Assembly: GCA_017052515.1 (NCBI GenBank)
Contig: JAFHKR010000037.1
Span: 248,001-312,000 of the forward strand
Source of the DNA: Fictibacillus nanhaiensis
Lineage (GTDB): Bacteria > Bacillota > Bacilli > Bacillales > Fictibacillaceae
Reading direction: 5' to 3'
DNA: 64,000 nt
The notes under the pieces are model-generated. The model searched no databases and had not been told where the DNA came from. It worked only from the letters and a program-made list of their open reading frames with translations. Shown here piece after piece: positions 52,179 through 61,141 of this stretch. The stretch's first letter is position 1, and the number at the start of each line of letters is the position of its first letter. The position numbers and the translations under genes were made by a program.

Positions 52179-52373
52179 TTATCTTTTATTGAAGATGAGT
52201 TCATCTGTTAGTTGATCGATACGAAGTAGAATCGCTTTTTTTGTTACTAAAGGATAGTTACAGTGAAACTCTGATAGAAGTTCACGTATCTCCTGAATCA
52301 GGGTAATTTCTTGTTCAGGCATACATTTAGATGATTCACTTTTAGTCTTGAATTGAATCAGATTGTCCTTCAC
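52179..52373 (-). CDS. Possible divergent Spo0E-like small protein (64 aa)
   Basis: 64 residues in two predicted helices: EITLIQEIRELLSEFHCNYP, then a KKAILLRIDQLTDELIF helix. The IDQLTDELI segment sits where Spo0E members have SQELDxLIxxY, but the serine-glutamine pair is lost, so the assignment is tentative. Start GTG 52373 with a weak GGGGTG. It converges base-to-base with the neighbouring clear Spo0E-like gene. Confidence 0.5.
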   Translation of the reverse strand: MKDNLIQFKTKSESSKCMPEQEITLIQEIRELLSEFHCNYPLVTKKAILLRIDQLTDELIFNKR

Positions 52374-52527
52374 ACCAACACCCCATTTTCATATTGTGTT
52401 GGATACTACTTCCATAGAAGGTTTTAAATACCTTCTAAAAGTCGAAATGTTTCCTTTCTACAGCAGAATGTGACAATATCTTTTTAGGGAACAAAATTTG
52501 GCTTTTAAATGGGAGGCTACTAAACAG

Positions 52528-53364
52528 ATGACAACAATTAAATCATTACAAGATACTACGACTCTTCATAACGGAGTAAAAATGCCATGGTTCGGACTTG
52601 GTGTATTTAAAGTAGAAGACGGCCAAGAAGTAATCGACTCTGTGAAATGGGCGATTGAAGCAGGATACAAGAGTATTGATACAGCAGCGATCTACAAAAA
52701 TGAAGAAGGTGTTGGACAAGCTATAAAAGAAGCGGGTGTTCCTCGCGAAGAATTGTTCATCACTACTAAAGTATGGAATAAAGATCAAGGCTATGAATCA
52801 ACGCTTGCAGCGTTTGAAGAGAGCATGAACAAACTCGGACTAGAGTATCTTGACTTGTATCTCGTTCATTGGCCTGTAGAAGGCAAGTATAAAGAAACGT
52901 GGCGTGCACTTGAAAAGCTTTATAAAGACGGAAAAGTAAAAGCGATTGGGGTATCTAACTTCCAAGTTCATCATCTAGAAGATATCTTGGCAGATTGTGA
53001 GATCAAACCGATGGTGAACCAGGTAGAATACCATCCTCGTTTGGCACAAAAAGAGCTTCTTTTATTCTGTAAAGATAACAGCATCCAACTCGAAGCATGG
53101 AGCCCGCTGATGCAAGGTGAGTTGCTAGAAGAACCTTCATTGGTAGAACTAGCAGAGAAACACGGAAAATCTGTAGCTCAAATCATCCTTCGTTGGGACG
53201 TTCAAAATGGCGTTGTAACCATTCCGAAATCAGTTAAACAACACCGCATCGTAGAGAATGCAGATATCTTTGATTTTGAATTATCTCTAGAAGATATGGC
53301 CAAGATTGACGCGTTAAATGAAGATCGTCGTATCGGTCCAGACCCAGACAACTTCGACTTTTAA
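52528..53364 (+). CDS. yvgN: Aldo/keto reductase, methylglyoxal/glyoxal reductase (YvgN type)
   Basis: 278 residues of the AKR5 family. The catalytic tetrad is Asp51, Tyr56, Lys81 and His114 (IDTAAIY, ITTKVW, LVHWP); WSPLMQG and [13 protein letters not shown] bind [25 protein letters not shown] at the start and the [22 protein letters not shown] end closely resemble B. subtilis YvgN, which reduces methylglyoxal and glyoxal. ATG 52528 has GGGAGG upstream; a TTG start ten codons earlier is rejected. A perfect terminator follows. Confidence 0.93.
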   Translation: MTTIKSLQDTTTLHNGVKMPWFGLGVFKVEDGQEVIDSVKWAIEAGYKSIDTAAIYKNEEGVGQAIKEAGVPREELFITTKVWNKDQGYESTLAAFEESMNKLGLEYLDLYLVHWPVEGKYKETWRALEKLYKDGKVKAIGVSNFQVHHLEDILADCEIKPMVNQVEYHPRLAQKELLLFCKDNSIQLEAWSPLMQGELLEEPSLVELAEKHGKSVAQIILRWDVQNGVVTIPKSVKQHRIVENADIFDFELSLEDMAKIDALNEDRRIGPDPDNFDF

Positions 53365-53403
53365 GAAGGGTCTGACCCCAAACAAATACAACAATTTAAA
53401 TTT

Positions 53404-53440
53404 GTCCACGTGGAATCTACAGATTCCACGTGGATTTTTT
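53404..53440 (+). terminator. Terminator after yvgN
   Basis: TCCACGTGGAATC / GATTCCACGTGGA (13-bp perfect stem), then TTTTTT. Confidence 0.96.
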
Positions 53441-53587
53441 ATTACATGGATTGCAGAAATGAACTTTCCTAAAAGTTGTTTTACTTACGTATAAAGGGTA
53501 TAGGCTTAAGGAAACTGTTGTACGTACATAATGAATAGAGGCTAGGAGTATTAATATAAATTTCAACCACTTAAAACAATGTAAATT

Positions 53588-53646
53588 AGTTACTTGACAA
53601 AAGTAAGTGATAAATTATATACTTAACTTACAAAAAATAAGTTACA
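53588..53646 (+). promoter_or_regulatory. mhq operon promoter with AGTAAGT-type operators
   Basis: TTGACA (53594-53599), an 18-bp spacer, TATACT (53618-53623). TTACTT-GACAA-AAGTAA (53590-53606) is an inverted repeat over the -35 box, and AACTTAC / AAGTTAC half-sites follow at 53624-53645. TTGACAAAAGTAAGT is identical to the azoR promoter at 16083. A single quinone-sensing repressor for both is inferred. Confidence 0.82.
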
Positions 53647-53670
53647 TGATAGTGAAAGGATGTTTTGGAT

Positions 53671-54621
53671 ATGACAATGCATACTGATGGGATTCACCAT
53701 ATCACGGCGATTGTTGGCAATCCCCAAGAAAATGTAGATTTTTATGCTGGTGTTCTCGGTCTAAGACTTGTTAAGAAAACGGTAAACTTTGATGACCCAG
53801 GAACGTATCACCTTTATTTTGGAGACGAAGGTGGAAGTCCCGGAACCATCATGACGTTTTTCCCTTGGCCGGATGCATATAGAGGAAGAGTAGGTTCAGG
53901 CCAAGTTGGAACTACATCTTTTGTAGTCCCGGAAGGTTCCTTACCTTTTTGGGAAGACAGGCTTGTAAAATTCTCTGTAGAGTATAAAAAGACGGTTCGT
54001 TTTCAAGAAGAATATTTAGAATTTCTCGATCCTCATGGATTGCGACTAGAAATTGTTGCAAGACAAAAAGGCAAAAATAGTGAATGGTCATTTGGCGGAG
54101 TAACTGCTCAACACGCCATTAAAGGGTTTGGTGGAGCCGTACTTCTTTCAGCAGCTCCACAAGAGACTGAACGAGTTCTCGTAGAAGTAATGGGTTTAGA
54201 AAAAGTGGGGCAAGACGGAGATTACATCCGGTTTCATGCTAGAAGTGACATTGGCAATGTGATTGATATCAAACTTTCTCCAGAAGCAAGGGGAGTAAGC
54301 GGAGTAGGAACCGTTCACCACATTGCTTGGCGAGCTTCTACTTATGAAGAACATGAACAATGGCAGCAACATGTAAAACAAAATAAGTTTCAAGTAACAG
54401 AAATTATTGACCGACAATATTTTAACGCAATATATTTCCGTGAAGCAGGCGGCATACTCTTTGAAATTGCAACTGATCCACCAGGATTTACTCGTGATGA
54501 GCCAGAAGAAGAGCTAGGAAAGAAATTATTGCTTCCACCATGGCTTGAGGCTCATCGAGAACAAATTGAGAATCATTTACAACCTGCTGAAGCAAGAATT
54601 TTAAAGGAGGATATCCAATGA
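53671..54621 (+). CDS. Ring-cleaving dioxygenase-like VOC protein (MhqO/MhqA family)
   Basis: 316 residues with two vicinal-oxygen-chelate modules: GIHHITAIVGNPQENVDFYA at the start (His ligand) and VHHIAWRAS near residue 212, with the Glu ligand in GGILFEIATDPPGF near 265-278. MhqA/MhqE/MhqO proteins confer resistance to hydroquinones and catechols by ring cleavage. ATG 53671 has AAAGGATG upstream. Its stop overlaps the esterase start as ATGA. The exact orthologue (MhqA, E or O) cannot be fixed here. Confidence 0.87.
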   Translation: MTMHTDGIHHITAIVGNPQENVDFYAGVLGLRLVKKTVNFDDPGTYHLYFGDEGGSPGTIMTFFPWPDAYRGRVGSGQVGTTSFVVPEGSLPFWEDRLVKFSVEYKKTVRFQEEYLEFLDPHGLRLEIVARQKGKNSEWSFGGVTAQHAIKGFGGAVLLSAAPQETERVLVEVMGLEKVGQDGDYIRFHARSDIGNVIDIKLSPEARGVSGVGTVHHIAWRASTYEEHEQWQQHVKQNKFQVTEIIDRQYFNAIYFREAGGILFEIATDPPGFTRDEPEEELGKKLLLPPWLEAHREQIENHLQPAEARILKEDIQ

Positions 54622-55226
54622 TTCATCTATTTAAAGAAGGAACAGACTTAAACAAACCGGTACTTTTGTTATTACACGGTACAGGAGGAAATGAGAAAGA
54701 CTTACTTTCACTTGCAGAAATGATCTCACCAGAATCATCCGTGTTGAGTGTCAGAGGAAACGTTTCTGAAAACGGTATGCCAAGATTTTTCCGTCGTTTA
54801 GCTGAAGGTGTATTTGATGAAGAAGATTTAATCTACCGTACAAAAGAGCTTCATGAGTTTATTGATGAAGCAGCAAATAAATATTCGTTTAATCGCGATC
54901 AAGTAGTAGCTGTCGGCTATTCAAACGGCGCTAACATTGCAGGTAGTTTAATCTTTCACTATGAAAAATCATTAAAAGGTGCCATTCTGCATCATCCGAT
55001 GGTACCTAGACGTGGAATTGAACTTCCAAAATTAGATGGACTTCCTGTATTTATCGGTGCAGGAAATAATGATCCGATCTGCCCTCCTCAAGAAACGGAA
55101 GAGTTAGAACAACTTTTGAACAAAGCTGGGGCAAACGTACATTTAAAATGGGATAACATGGGGCATCAGTTATCAAGAGCTGAAGTAGAAGAAGCAGCCG
55201 AATGGTTCAACAAAAACTTGCTATAA
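54618..55226 (+). CDS. mhqD: Alpha/beta-hydrolase of the MhqD type
   Basis: A 202-residue carboxylesterase/phospholipase-type hydrolase. The oxyanion loop LLLLHGTGGNEKD lies at about 16-28, nucleophile Ser102 in VGYSNG, Asp152 in GNNDPICP and His183 in DNMGHQLS. MhqD is part of the B. subtilis quinone-resistance regulon and accompanies a ring-cleaving dioxygenase, as here. It is coupled to that gene by ATGA, with GGAGGATATCC ahead of the ATG. Confidence 0.9.
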   Translation: MIHLFKEGTDLNKPVLLLLHGTGGNEKDLLSLAEMISPESSVLSVRGNVSENGMPRFFRRLAEGVFDEEDLIYRTKELHEFIDEAANKYSFNRDQVVAVGYSNGANIAGSLIFHYEKSLKGAILHHPMVPRRGIELPKLDGLPVFIGAGNNDPICPPQETEELEQLLNKAGANVHLKWDNMGHQLSRAEVEEAAEWFNKNLL

Positions 55227-55343
55227 GTCACTTTTGTTAAAAGAATTCAAAATATTAGATGATGAAAAGGTCTTTTTGTCACAATTAGGTCATTTATTAT
55301 GTAATCAATCGTATAAAAAACAGAGTAAAGCGGGTGAAGATTC

Positions 55344-55956
55344 ATGAAGTCTATCGATCCTCAAGAGCTATCTGTAAAAGAGAACTATAAGTTTCTTACC
55401 GGTAGCATTATTCCTAGACCGATTGCATTCGTTACAACACTTTCATCAGAAGGCGTGCTCAATGCTGCACCATTCAGCTATTTTAATGCGCTAACTTCCA
55501 ATCCTCCTCTCATCGCCATCTCAATAGGGAGGAAGGATGGTATACAAAAAGATTCATCGCGGAATGCAGAAGAGCTAGGTGAGTTCGTCGTTCACATTCC
55601 AGACGAAACGTATATTGAAGCTGTAAATAAAACCGCTGCGAACCTGGACCCAGATCAAAGTGAAGTTGAACTTGCAAACTTAACGAAGGCTAAATCAGTA
55701 AAAGTGGGAGTGCCTGGCATTGCCAAAATCAAAAATTCGAATGGAATGTGTAGTCGAACGGATCATTCCACTTGGTGGTTCACCTGAAAAGCCAGCTACT
55801 GATCTCTTAATCGGAAGAGTAGTTCATTATCATATCTCAGATGAGCTCTATCAGAATGGAAGAATAGATGCTGAAAAGCTAAAGCCTGTTGGCAGATTGG
55901 CAGGGGCAAATTACGTAAAGCTTGGAGAGACATTTTCGCTAGAAAGACCAGAATAA
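55344..55956 (+). pseudogene. Flavin reductase-like protein interrupted by a +1 frameshift
   Basis: A flavin-reductase/FMN-binding split-barrel protein of about 203 residues. The first frame (55344 on) carries the N-terminal FMN-binding half: GSIIPRPIAFVTTLSSEG and NAAPFSYFNALTSNPPLI. It runs out of family sequence near residue 127. The continuation (IRMECVVERIIPLGG onward to LAGANYVKL) is in the +1 frame. Removing one base near 55722-55733 (GCCAAAATCAAAAATT) restores a single frame. This may be a real inactivating mutation, a slippage site or a sequencing error. It follows the mhq operon, where a flavin reductase would make sense. Confidence 0.85.
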
Positions 55957-55964
55957 TTATTTTG

Positions 55965-55994
55965 CCTTCCTCATTAAGAGGGAGGTTTTTTTGT
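55965..55994 (+). terminator. Terminator after the flavin reductase pseudogene
   Basis: CCTTCCTC / GAGGGAGG with a five-base loop, then seven Ts. Confidence 0.88.
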
Positions 55995-56023
55995 GCATTC
56001 AAGTTTTTAAACGAAAAATACGC

Positions 56024-56038
56024 TGTCGAAAAACGACA
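56024..56038. promoter_or_regulatory. TGTCG palindrome, possible Spo0A box
   Basis: TGTCGAAAAACGACA contains TGTCGAA, which fits the Spo0A box (TGNCGAA), and is itself a 5-5-5 inverted repeat. It lies in the 648-bp gap before bpr, far from any start. Apart from a 19-codon frame and a small hairpin (56558-56574), I see nothing else in that gap. Confidence 0.3.
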
Positions 56039-56168
56039 GAATCAAGATAGCTAGATGTTAATCGTGTTACAAACTATTAAACTTCAAGTATTTCATAACC
56101 CATTTGCTTAGGAAGATATACCGTTTTTTCCGACATAAGACCTGCATCTATAAAGGGAGAAACGCCTC

Positions 56169-56228
56169 ATGGATGAACATGTGAACCCTCTGAATTCCCG
56201 TATGATTGCAAAACAACAAAGAAAATAA
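56169..56228 (+). CDS. Very short frame (19 aa), doubtful
   Basis: ATG 56169 has GGGAG nine bases upstream and runs 19 codons (MDEHVNPLNSRMIAKQQRK). The polar, basic product is not recognisable. Listed only because the ribosome spacing is good; it may be chance. Confidence 0.2.
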   Translation: MDEHVNPLNSRMIAKQQRK

Positions 56229-56604
56229 TGGAATTAATCTAGTTTCTTTTTAACAGATTTAAAGGGACTGTATCCTCATTTTTCTCTTGCGTGATTTTAT
56301 ATTACAAAAATAAGTAGATATGTACTGTGTCATAAGTTTTGTATTCTAGTAAAAAGAAGAAAATAGAGAAAAATGACAAATCAATAGTCGCGAAATAAAA
56401 TGTAATCAGTCATACAAAGGATTTATTTTCCAATTAGTAGTACTTTCTACGACAAAATATTACATAATCTTACAGTGTCTTTCCCTTAACCTTTATATAA
56501 CAACAAAGAATTACTATATTTTCATAAAAAGTACAGGAGGTGTGACAGAATTCTTGCTTGGTTAGATCAACCAAAATCAAATGGACTAGGGAGGGAAAAG
56601 TTAC

Positions 56605-59600
56605 ATGAGTAAAAAACGAAAAAAAGTACGTTGGCTTTCCGTATTTTTAACTTTTTTAATGATTGTTCCAATGATGTTCCCATCTCAATCGAATGCTGTT
56701 ACTTCAAAAGGTAAAGCTTCTACTTCAGCGAAAGAGGCGGCATTAGAAGGAAAGACGAATAAGGTTGCAAAGAAACTGAACGAGCAATTCAGCAAGAAGG
56801 ATAAAGTTACATTCCTCATTAAGTTCAAAGAACAAGTAGATACGGCTGCCGTAGCGAAAAAAGCTGCTAAAGATGCTAAATCTCAAAAACTCTCTTCTAA
56901 TCAAACAAAACTTATGAAACGTTCAACGATCGTTTCTACCCTTCGCGCAAACGCGCTTGAAACCCAACAGCACACAAAAAAATACTTAGAAAAACAAGAA
57001 AAAGCAGGTAAAGCTGAAAAAATTCAATCTTTTTATGTTGTTAACGGTATGGCCGTAACGGCGACAAAAGAAGTAATGGAAGAAATCGCAGCTTTTCCAG
57101 AGGTTGAAAAAGTACTTCCAAACGAAACAAGACAGCTTATTCAACCCGTAAGCTCTGTTAAACTTCCAGAAAAGCAACTTCCTAAATCGTCATTACAGGT
57201 CCAACCGAAAAACGATACTTCATCTATTGAATGGAATATCGAACGTGTAGGAGCTCCTGAGGTTTGGGGAATGGGTGTTGATGGGGCTGGTACAGTTGTT
57301 GCCAATATCGATACAGGTGTTCAATGGAACCACCCCGCACTAAAAGAAAAGTATCGCGGATATAATCCTCAGAATCCGGATGCAGCAGATCATCAATTTA
57401 GCTGGTTCGATCCAGTGGGTGGCCAAGCTACACCATACGATGATGATGGACATGGGACACATACGATGGGAACTATGGTAGGTGCTGAACCGAACGGAGG
57501 TAATCAGATCGGTGTTGCACCAGGAGCGAAATGGATCGCTGTAAAAGCCTTTTCTGCTTCAGGTGGAACGGATGCTGATCTTCTTGAAGCCGGCGAGTGG
57601 ATCTTAGCACCAAAAGATGCAGAAGGTAATCCGCATCCTGAAAAAGCGCCAGATGTTGTAAACAACTCTTGGAGTGGCGGAGCAGGACTTGATGAATGGT
57701 ACAGAGAGATGGTACAAGCTTGGCGCTCAGCTGAGATTTTCCCAGAATTCTCTGCAGGTAACACGACGATCTTTAACCCAGGTGGCCCAGAATCGATAGC
57801 GAATCCAGCCAACTATCCCGAATCCTTTGCGACAGGTGCAACAGATATCAATAACACTTTAGCAAGCTTCTCACTGCAAGGGCCTTCTCCATATGACGAA
57901 ACAAAACCTGAAATCTCAGCACCAGGAGTAAATATCCGTTCAGCGGTTCCTGGAAGTGCATATGAAGGTGGTTGGAATGGAACGTCAATGGCCGGACCAC
58001 ACGTTTCAGCAGTGGTTGCTTTATTAAAGCAAGCTGATTCGAGTCTGACGGTTGAAGAACTCGAAGAGATTTTATTAAATTCAGCAACTCCTCTTACAGA
58101 TGCAACGTTCCCTGAATCGCCGAACAACGGATATGGACATGGACTTGTAAATGCATTTACAGCCGTATCCTCAGTAGTAACGGGATTAGGAAGAATTGAG
58201 GGAACTGTAACGAAACAAGGAGAGGATAGTGAAGCTCCTTCCATCACGCATGAGGGACCTACTGAATCTTACAAAGAGATGCCATTAAATCTTGAAGCCG
58301 AAGTGTCAGATAACATTAGTGTCACTTCTGTTACATTAAGCTATCAGAACGAAGACGGAAGCTGGACAGACGCAGCTGCTGAACGCTCAGGCGGAGATTA
58401 TCAATCAGGTACGTACAGCGCTTCTATTCCAGGATCCGCACTAACAGGTGATTCCATCGTTTATAAATGGACAGCTATTGATTTTGGAGGAAGTTCCGTT
58501 TCAACAGATAACTATACAATAACACTTTTACCTGGAATCTCTTCAGGATACAGTGAGGATTTTGAAGGAAATCCTACAGGCTGGACTTCGTTCGGAGCGA
58601 ATAACAGCTGGGAGCATGGTGTACCAACAAGTGGACCTGGTGCAGCATTCTCTGGTGAAAAAGTATATGCTTCAAACCTTGCTGGAAACTATGCGAACAG
58701 TGCAAATATGACACTCGTAATGCCTCCTGTTGATCTTGCAGAAGGCAACACCTACCTTCAGTTCAAACAATGGCACGATTTAGAACGAAACTATGATTAC
58801 GGTCATGTATTCGTTTCAACAGATATGGAAAACTGGACACAAAAGCTTCGCGTCAACTCTACTTCCGGTGGTTGGATCGATGGAGAAGTAGATTTAAGTG
58901 AATATGCAGGACAACGCATTTACGTTGCGTTCAATGTAACTTCTGATGGTTCTGTTGTAAAAGCAGGCTGGTATCTAGATGATGTGAAACTACATGACCA
59001 ATCGATCACACCTTCGAAAAAAGCCAAACTTGGCGGATCACCAGCAATTGAAAAAGCGCCTATGTCACAAGCCAAGCCAAAAGTAGATCCATCTAATATC
59101 AAGCCGATAAAACCTTCTTATGAAAAAGAACCTGCGAAATATGGCGATGCTGCACCACAAGCTCTTCCGATGCGTGCGGAAGTTAGTGTCTTAGAAACAG
59201 GACGTTCTGTTTATACGAATCCTCAAGATGGTTCGTATAGCTTAACGCATGCGGCAGGCACATACACTGTACAAGCAGAGGCGTATGGTTTCCGTTCGCA
59301 AACACAATCAGTCACACTTGAAGCAGACGGAACGGCCCGTGCAAACTTTACTCTAGAAGAAATTCCAAGAGGAACAGTGTCAGGTACGGTTACGAATGAA
59401 GTAACAGGAGAACCAATCGCAGGAGCTACCGTGATGCTCATGGAAGATGCTGCGATCGCACCTGTACAGACGAACGAAGATGGTACGTATGAAATCTCTG
59501 CCTATGAAGGCGAATACACGCTAAAAGTTCTTGCTCCTTCTTATTATGGTGAAGAAATTTCCGTAACCGTAACAGGTGGCGAAACAACAGATCAAGACAT

Positions 59601-60954
59601 CGCGTTAAAACCTTTCATCGGTTACCCAGGTGAGATTGGGTATGACGATGGTACAGCTGAAAATGCTCGTGCATGGAATGCTGCTGGAAACGCTTGGGCA
59701 GTTAAGATGTCACTTGCAGATGGTAATAAAAAAGCGGCTGTAACGGGAGGCCTATTCCGATTCTGGGATACAGAGTGGCCAGTACCAGGTGGGACAGCAT
59801 TCCAAGTAGCTGTATACGATGCAAGTGGACCAGATGGGACACCAGGTAAAGAGCTCGCTGGACCGTTTGATGCTACAGCATTACGTAACGGCGAGTGGAC
59901 ACATGTTGACTTAAGTCAACACGGCATCATGGTAGAAGGAGACTTCTATATGGTGTACATCCAAAACTTTGCGAACCCAAACACGCCAGGTCTTGCAACA
60001 GATGAAGATGGAGAGTGGTCCGGTCGAAGCTTCCAAAGCTTGAGTGGAGCATGGTCTCAATCTCCAGAAGAAGAAGGTAACTATATGATCAGAGCGACTG
60101 TAAATTATGAAGTAACGGCACCATCCATTACTTCTCCAGTCGATGGATCGTTTACTAATGAAGAAAAAGTAACAGTAACAGGTAACGCGGCTCCGACCAC
60201 TTCTGTTGAGATCTACAGAGATGGAGAAGAAGTGGCTACTGCGGAAACGACAGACGAAGGTACGTTCTCTGCTGAAGTTACGCTAGAAGAGGGCGCAAAC
60301 ACCTTAACAGCTAAAGCTGTTACTGAGAGCGGTTCAACAGATGAATCCGCACCAGTAACAGTGACGCTCGATCAAACAAAACCAAAAGTGAGCATCACAT
60401 CACCAGCTGATGGTATGAAGACGAACCGTGAATCTGTAACCGTAAAAGGTACAGTAGATGAAACCAACCTCGATTGGGTAAAAGTAAACGGACAAAAAGC
60501 GCAAGTCGATGAAAACGGAAACTATAGTCACCGCATGCTATTAAATGAAGGAGAAAATGTGATCAAAGTAGTTGCGCTTGATAAAGCAGGAAATCGTCAC
60601 TCGAAGACGGTAACCGTTTATGCGAAGTTCGAAGCTCCAGTAGTTGAGAACTTGAAACCAGACACAGATAAAGAGCTGAAGAGCGGAGAATCTGTGAAGA
60701 TCGAGTTTGACAGTGACCCTGGATTAGATGCAGTATTCGTCATCCATATGCCGCTTACAAATGCTGGCGGAGTAGCGAACGCAACTGAGCTTCCGATGCG
60801 CGAAACGTCTGAAGGTCATTACGAAGGTTACTACACAGCAACTACGAACGTTAAAGCACCTGGTGCGGTAGTTGAAGTAATCGCTTCAGATGATTATGGA
60901 AACAAAACAAGTAAACGAGCGACAGGTAAACTTTATATCAACGCAAAAAAATAA
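56605..60954 (+). CDS. bpr: Secreted subtilisin-family protease, bacillopeptidase F type
   Basis: 1449 residues, close to the 1433 of B. subtilis Bpr. The signal peptide is about 1-32; an inhibitor I9 propeptide lies at about 55-170. The S8 domain has Asp236 (NIDTGVQ), His283 (DGHGTHTMG) and Ser461 (GTSMAGPHVS). C-terminal modules in order are a beta region with Ig-like strands, a MAM/galactose-binding-like domain (about 650-790), two carboxypeptidase-regulatory-like repeats (about 865-1010), a CUB-like block and two Ig-like repeats (SPVDGSFTNEEKVTVTG; SPADGMKTNRESVTVKG). It degrades extracellular protein. GGGAGGG precedes the ATG. Confidence 0.93.
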   Translation: MSKKRKKVRWLSVFLTFLMIVPMMFPSQSNAVTSKGKASTSAKEAALEGKTNKVAKKLNEQFSKKDKVTFLIKFKEQVDTAAVAKKAAKDAKSQKLSSNQTKLMKRSTIVSTLRANALETQQHTKKYLEKQEKAGKAEKIQSFYVVNGMAVTATKEVMEEIAAFPEVEKVLPNETRQLIQPVSSVKLPEKQLPKSSLQVQPKNDTSSIEWNIERVGAPEVWGMGVDGAGTVVANIDTGVQWNHPALKEKYRGYNPQNPDAADHQFSWFDPVGGQATPYDDDGHGTHTMGTMVGAEPNGGNQIGVAPGAKWIAVKAFSASGGTDADLLEAGEWILAPKDAEGNPHPEKAPDVVNNSWSGGAGLDEWYREMVQAWRSAEIFPEFSAGNTTIFNPGGPESIANPANYPESFATGATDINNTLASFSLQGPSPYDETKPEISAPGVNIRSAVPGSAYEGGWNGTSMAGPHVSAVVALLKQADSSLTVEELEEILLNSATPLTDATFPESPNNGYGHGLVNAFTAVSSVVTGLGRIEGTVTKQGEDSEAPSITHEGPTESYKEMPLNLEAEVSDNISVTSVTLSYQNEDGSWTDAAAERSGGDYQSGTYSASIPGSALTGDSIVYKWTAIDFGGSSVSTDNYTITLLPGISSGYSEDFEGNPTGWTSFGANNSWEHGVPTSGPGAAFSGEKVYASNLAGNYANSANMTLVMPPVDLAEGNTYLQFKQWHDLERNYDYGHVFVSTDMENWTQKLRVNSTSGGWIDGEVDLSEYAGQRIYVAFNVTSDGSVVKAGWYLDDVKLHDQSITPSKKAKLGGSPAIEKAPMSQAKPKVDPSNIKPIKPSYEKEPAKYGDAAPQALPMRAEVSVLETGRSVYTNPQDGSYSLTHAAGTYTVQAEAYGFRSQTQSVTLEADGTARANFTLEEIPRGTVSGTVTNEVTGEPIAGATVMLMEDAAIAPVQTNEDGTYEISAYEGEYTLKVLAPSYYGEEISVTVTGGETTDQDIALKPFIGYPGEIGYDDGTAENARAWNAAGNAWAVKMSLADGNKKAAVTGGLFRFWDTEWPVPGGTAFQVAVYDASGPDGTPGKELAGPFDATALRNGEWTHVDLSQHGIMVEGDFYMVYIQNFANPNTPGLATDEDGEWSGRSFQSLSGAWSQSPEEEGNYMIRATVNYEVTAPSITSPVDGSFTNEEKVTVTGNAAPTTSVEIYRDGEEVATAETTDEGTFSAEVTLEEGANTLTAKAVTESGSTDESAPVTVTLDQTKPKVSITSPADGMKTNRESVTVKGTVDETNLDWVKVNGQKAQVDENGNYSHRMLLNEGENVIKVVALDKAGNRHSKTVTVYAKFEAPVVENLKPDTDKELKSGESVKIEFDSDPGLDAVFVIHMPLTNAGGVANATELPMRETSEGHYEGYYTATTNVKAPGAVVEVIASDDYGNKTSKRATGKLYINAKK

Positions 60955-60979
60955 AAAATAAAAAATAAAAAATAAAAAA
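60952..60979 (+). repeat. Four 7-bp repeats starting in the bpr stop codon
   Basis: TAAAAAA repeats four times exactly (60952-60979). The first unit contains the TAA stop of bpr. A slippage-prone A-rich tract with no known role. Confidence 0.9.
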
Positions 60980-60992
60980 CAAACTTGTTTTT

Positions 60993-61026
60993 CCGGCCAT
61001 CTCCCTTGTGAGAGGCCGGTTTTTAT
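60993..61026 (+). terminator. Terminator after bpr
   Basis: CCGGCC-CTC / GAG-GGCCGG with a short loop, then TTTTTAT. Confidence 0.93.
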
Positions 61027-61141
61027 GTGGTTTTAGTACCAAGTCATATAATAAGTTCATAATTCGACAAATATAGGTGGGTGCTAAATCAAAAATATGT
61101 GATAAGATAGGGAAGATGTGAAGTTAAAGGAGACTGATTGA

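Noticed and set aside
56024..56038. Functional Spo0A site
   Set aside because: One TGTCGAA far from any start is expected by chance; kept only as a low-confidence feature.
57813..58247. 144-codon minus-strand frame in bpr
   Set aside because: Antisense to the protease domain, which contains the catalytic serine; no independent signals.
61020..61141. DesR operator before the desaturase
   Set aside because: TCAT half-sites are present, but I could not match the arrangement with confidence.
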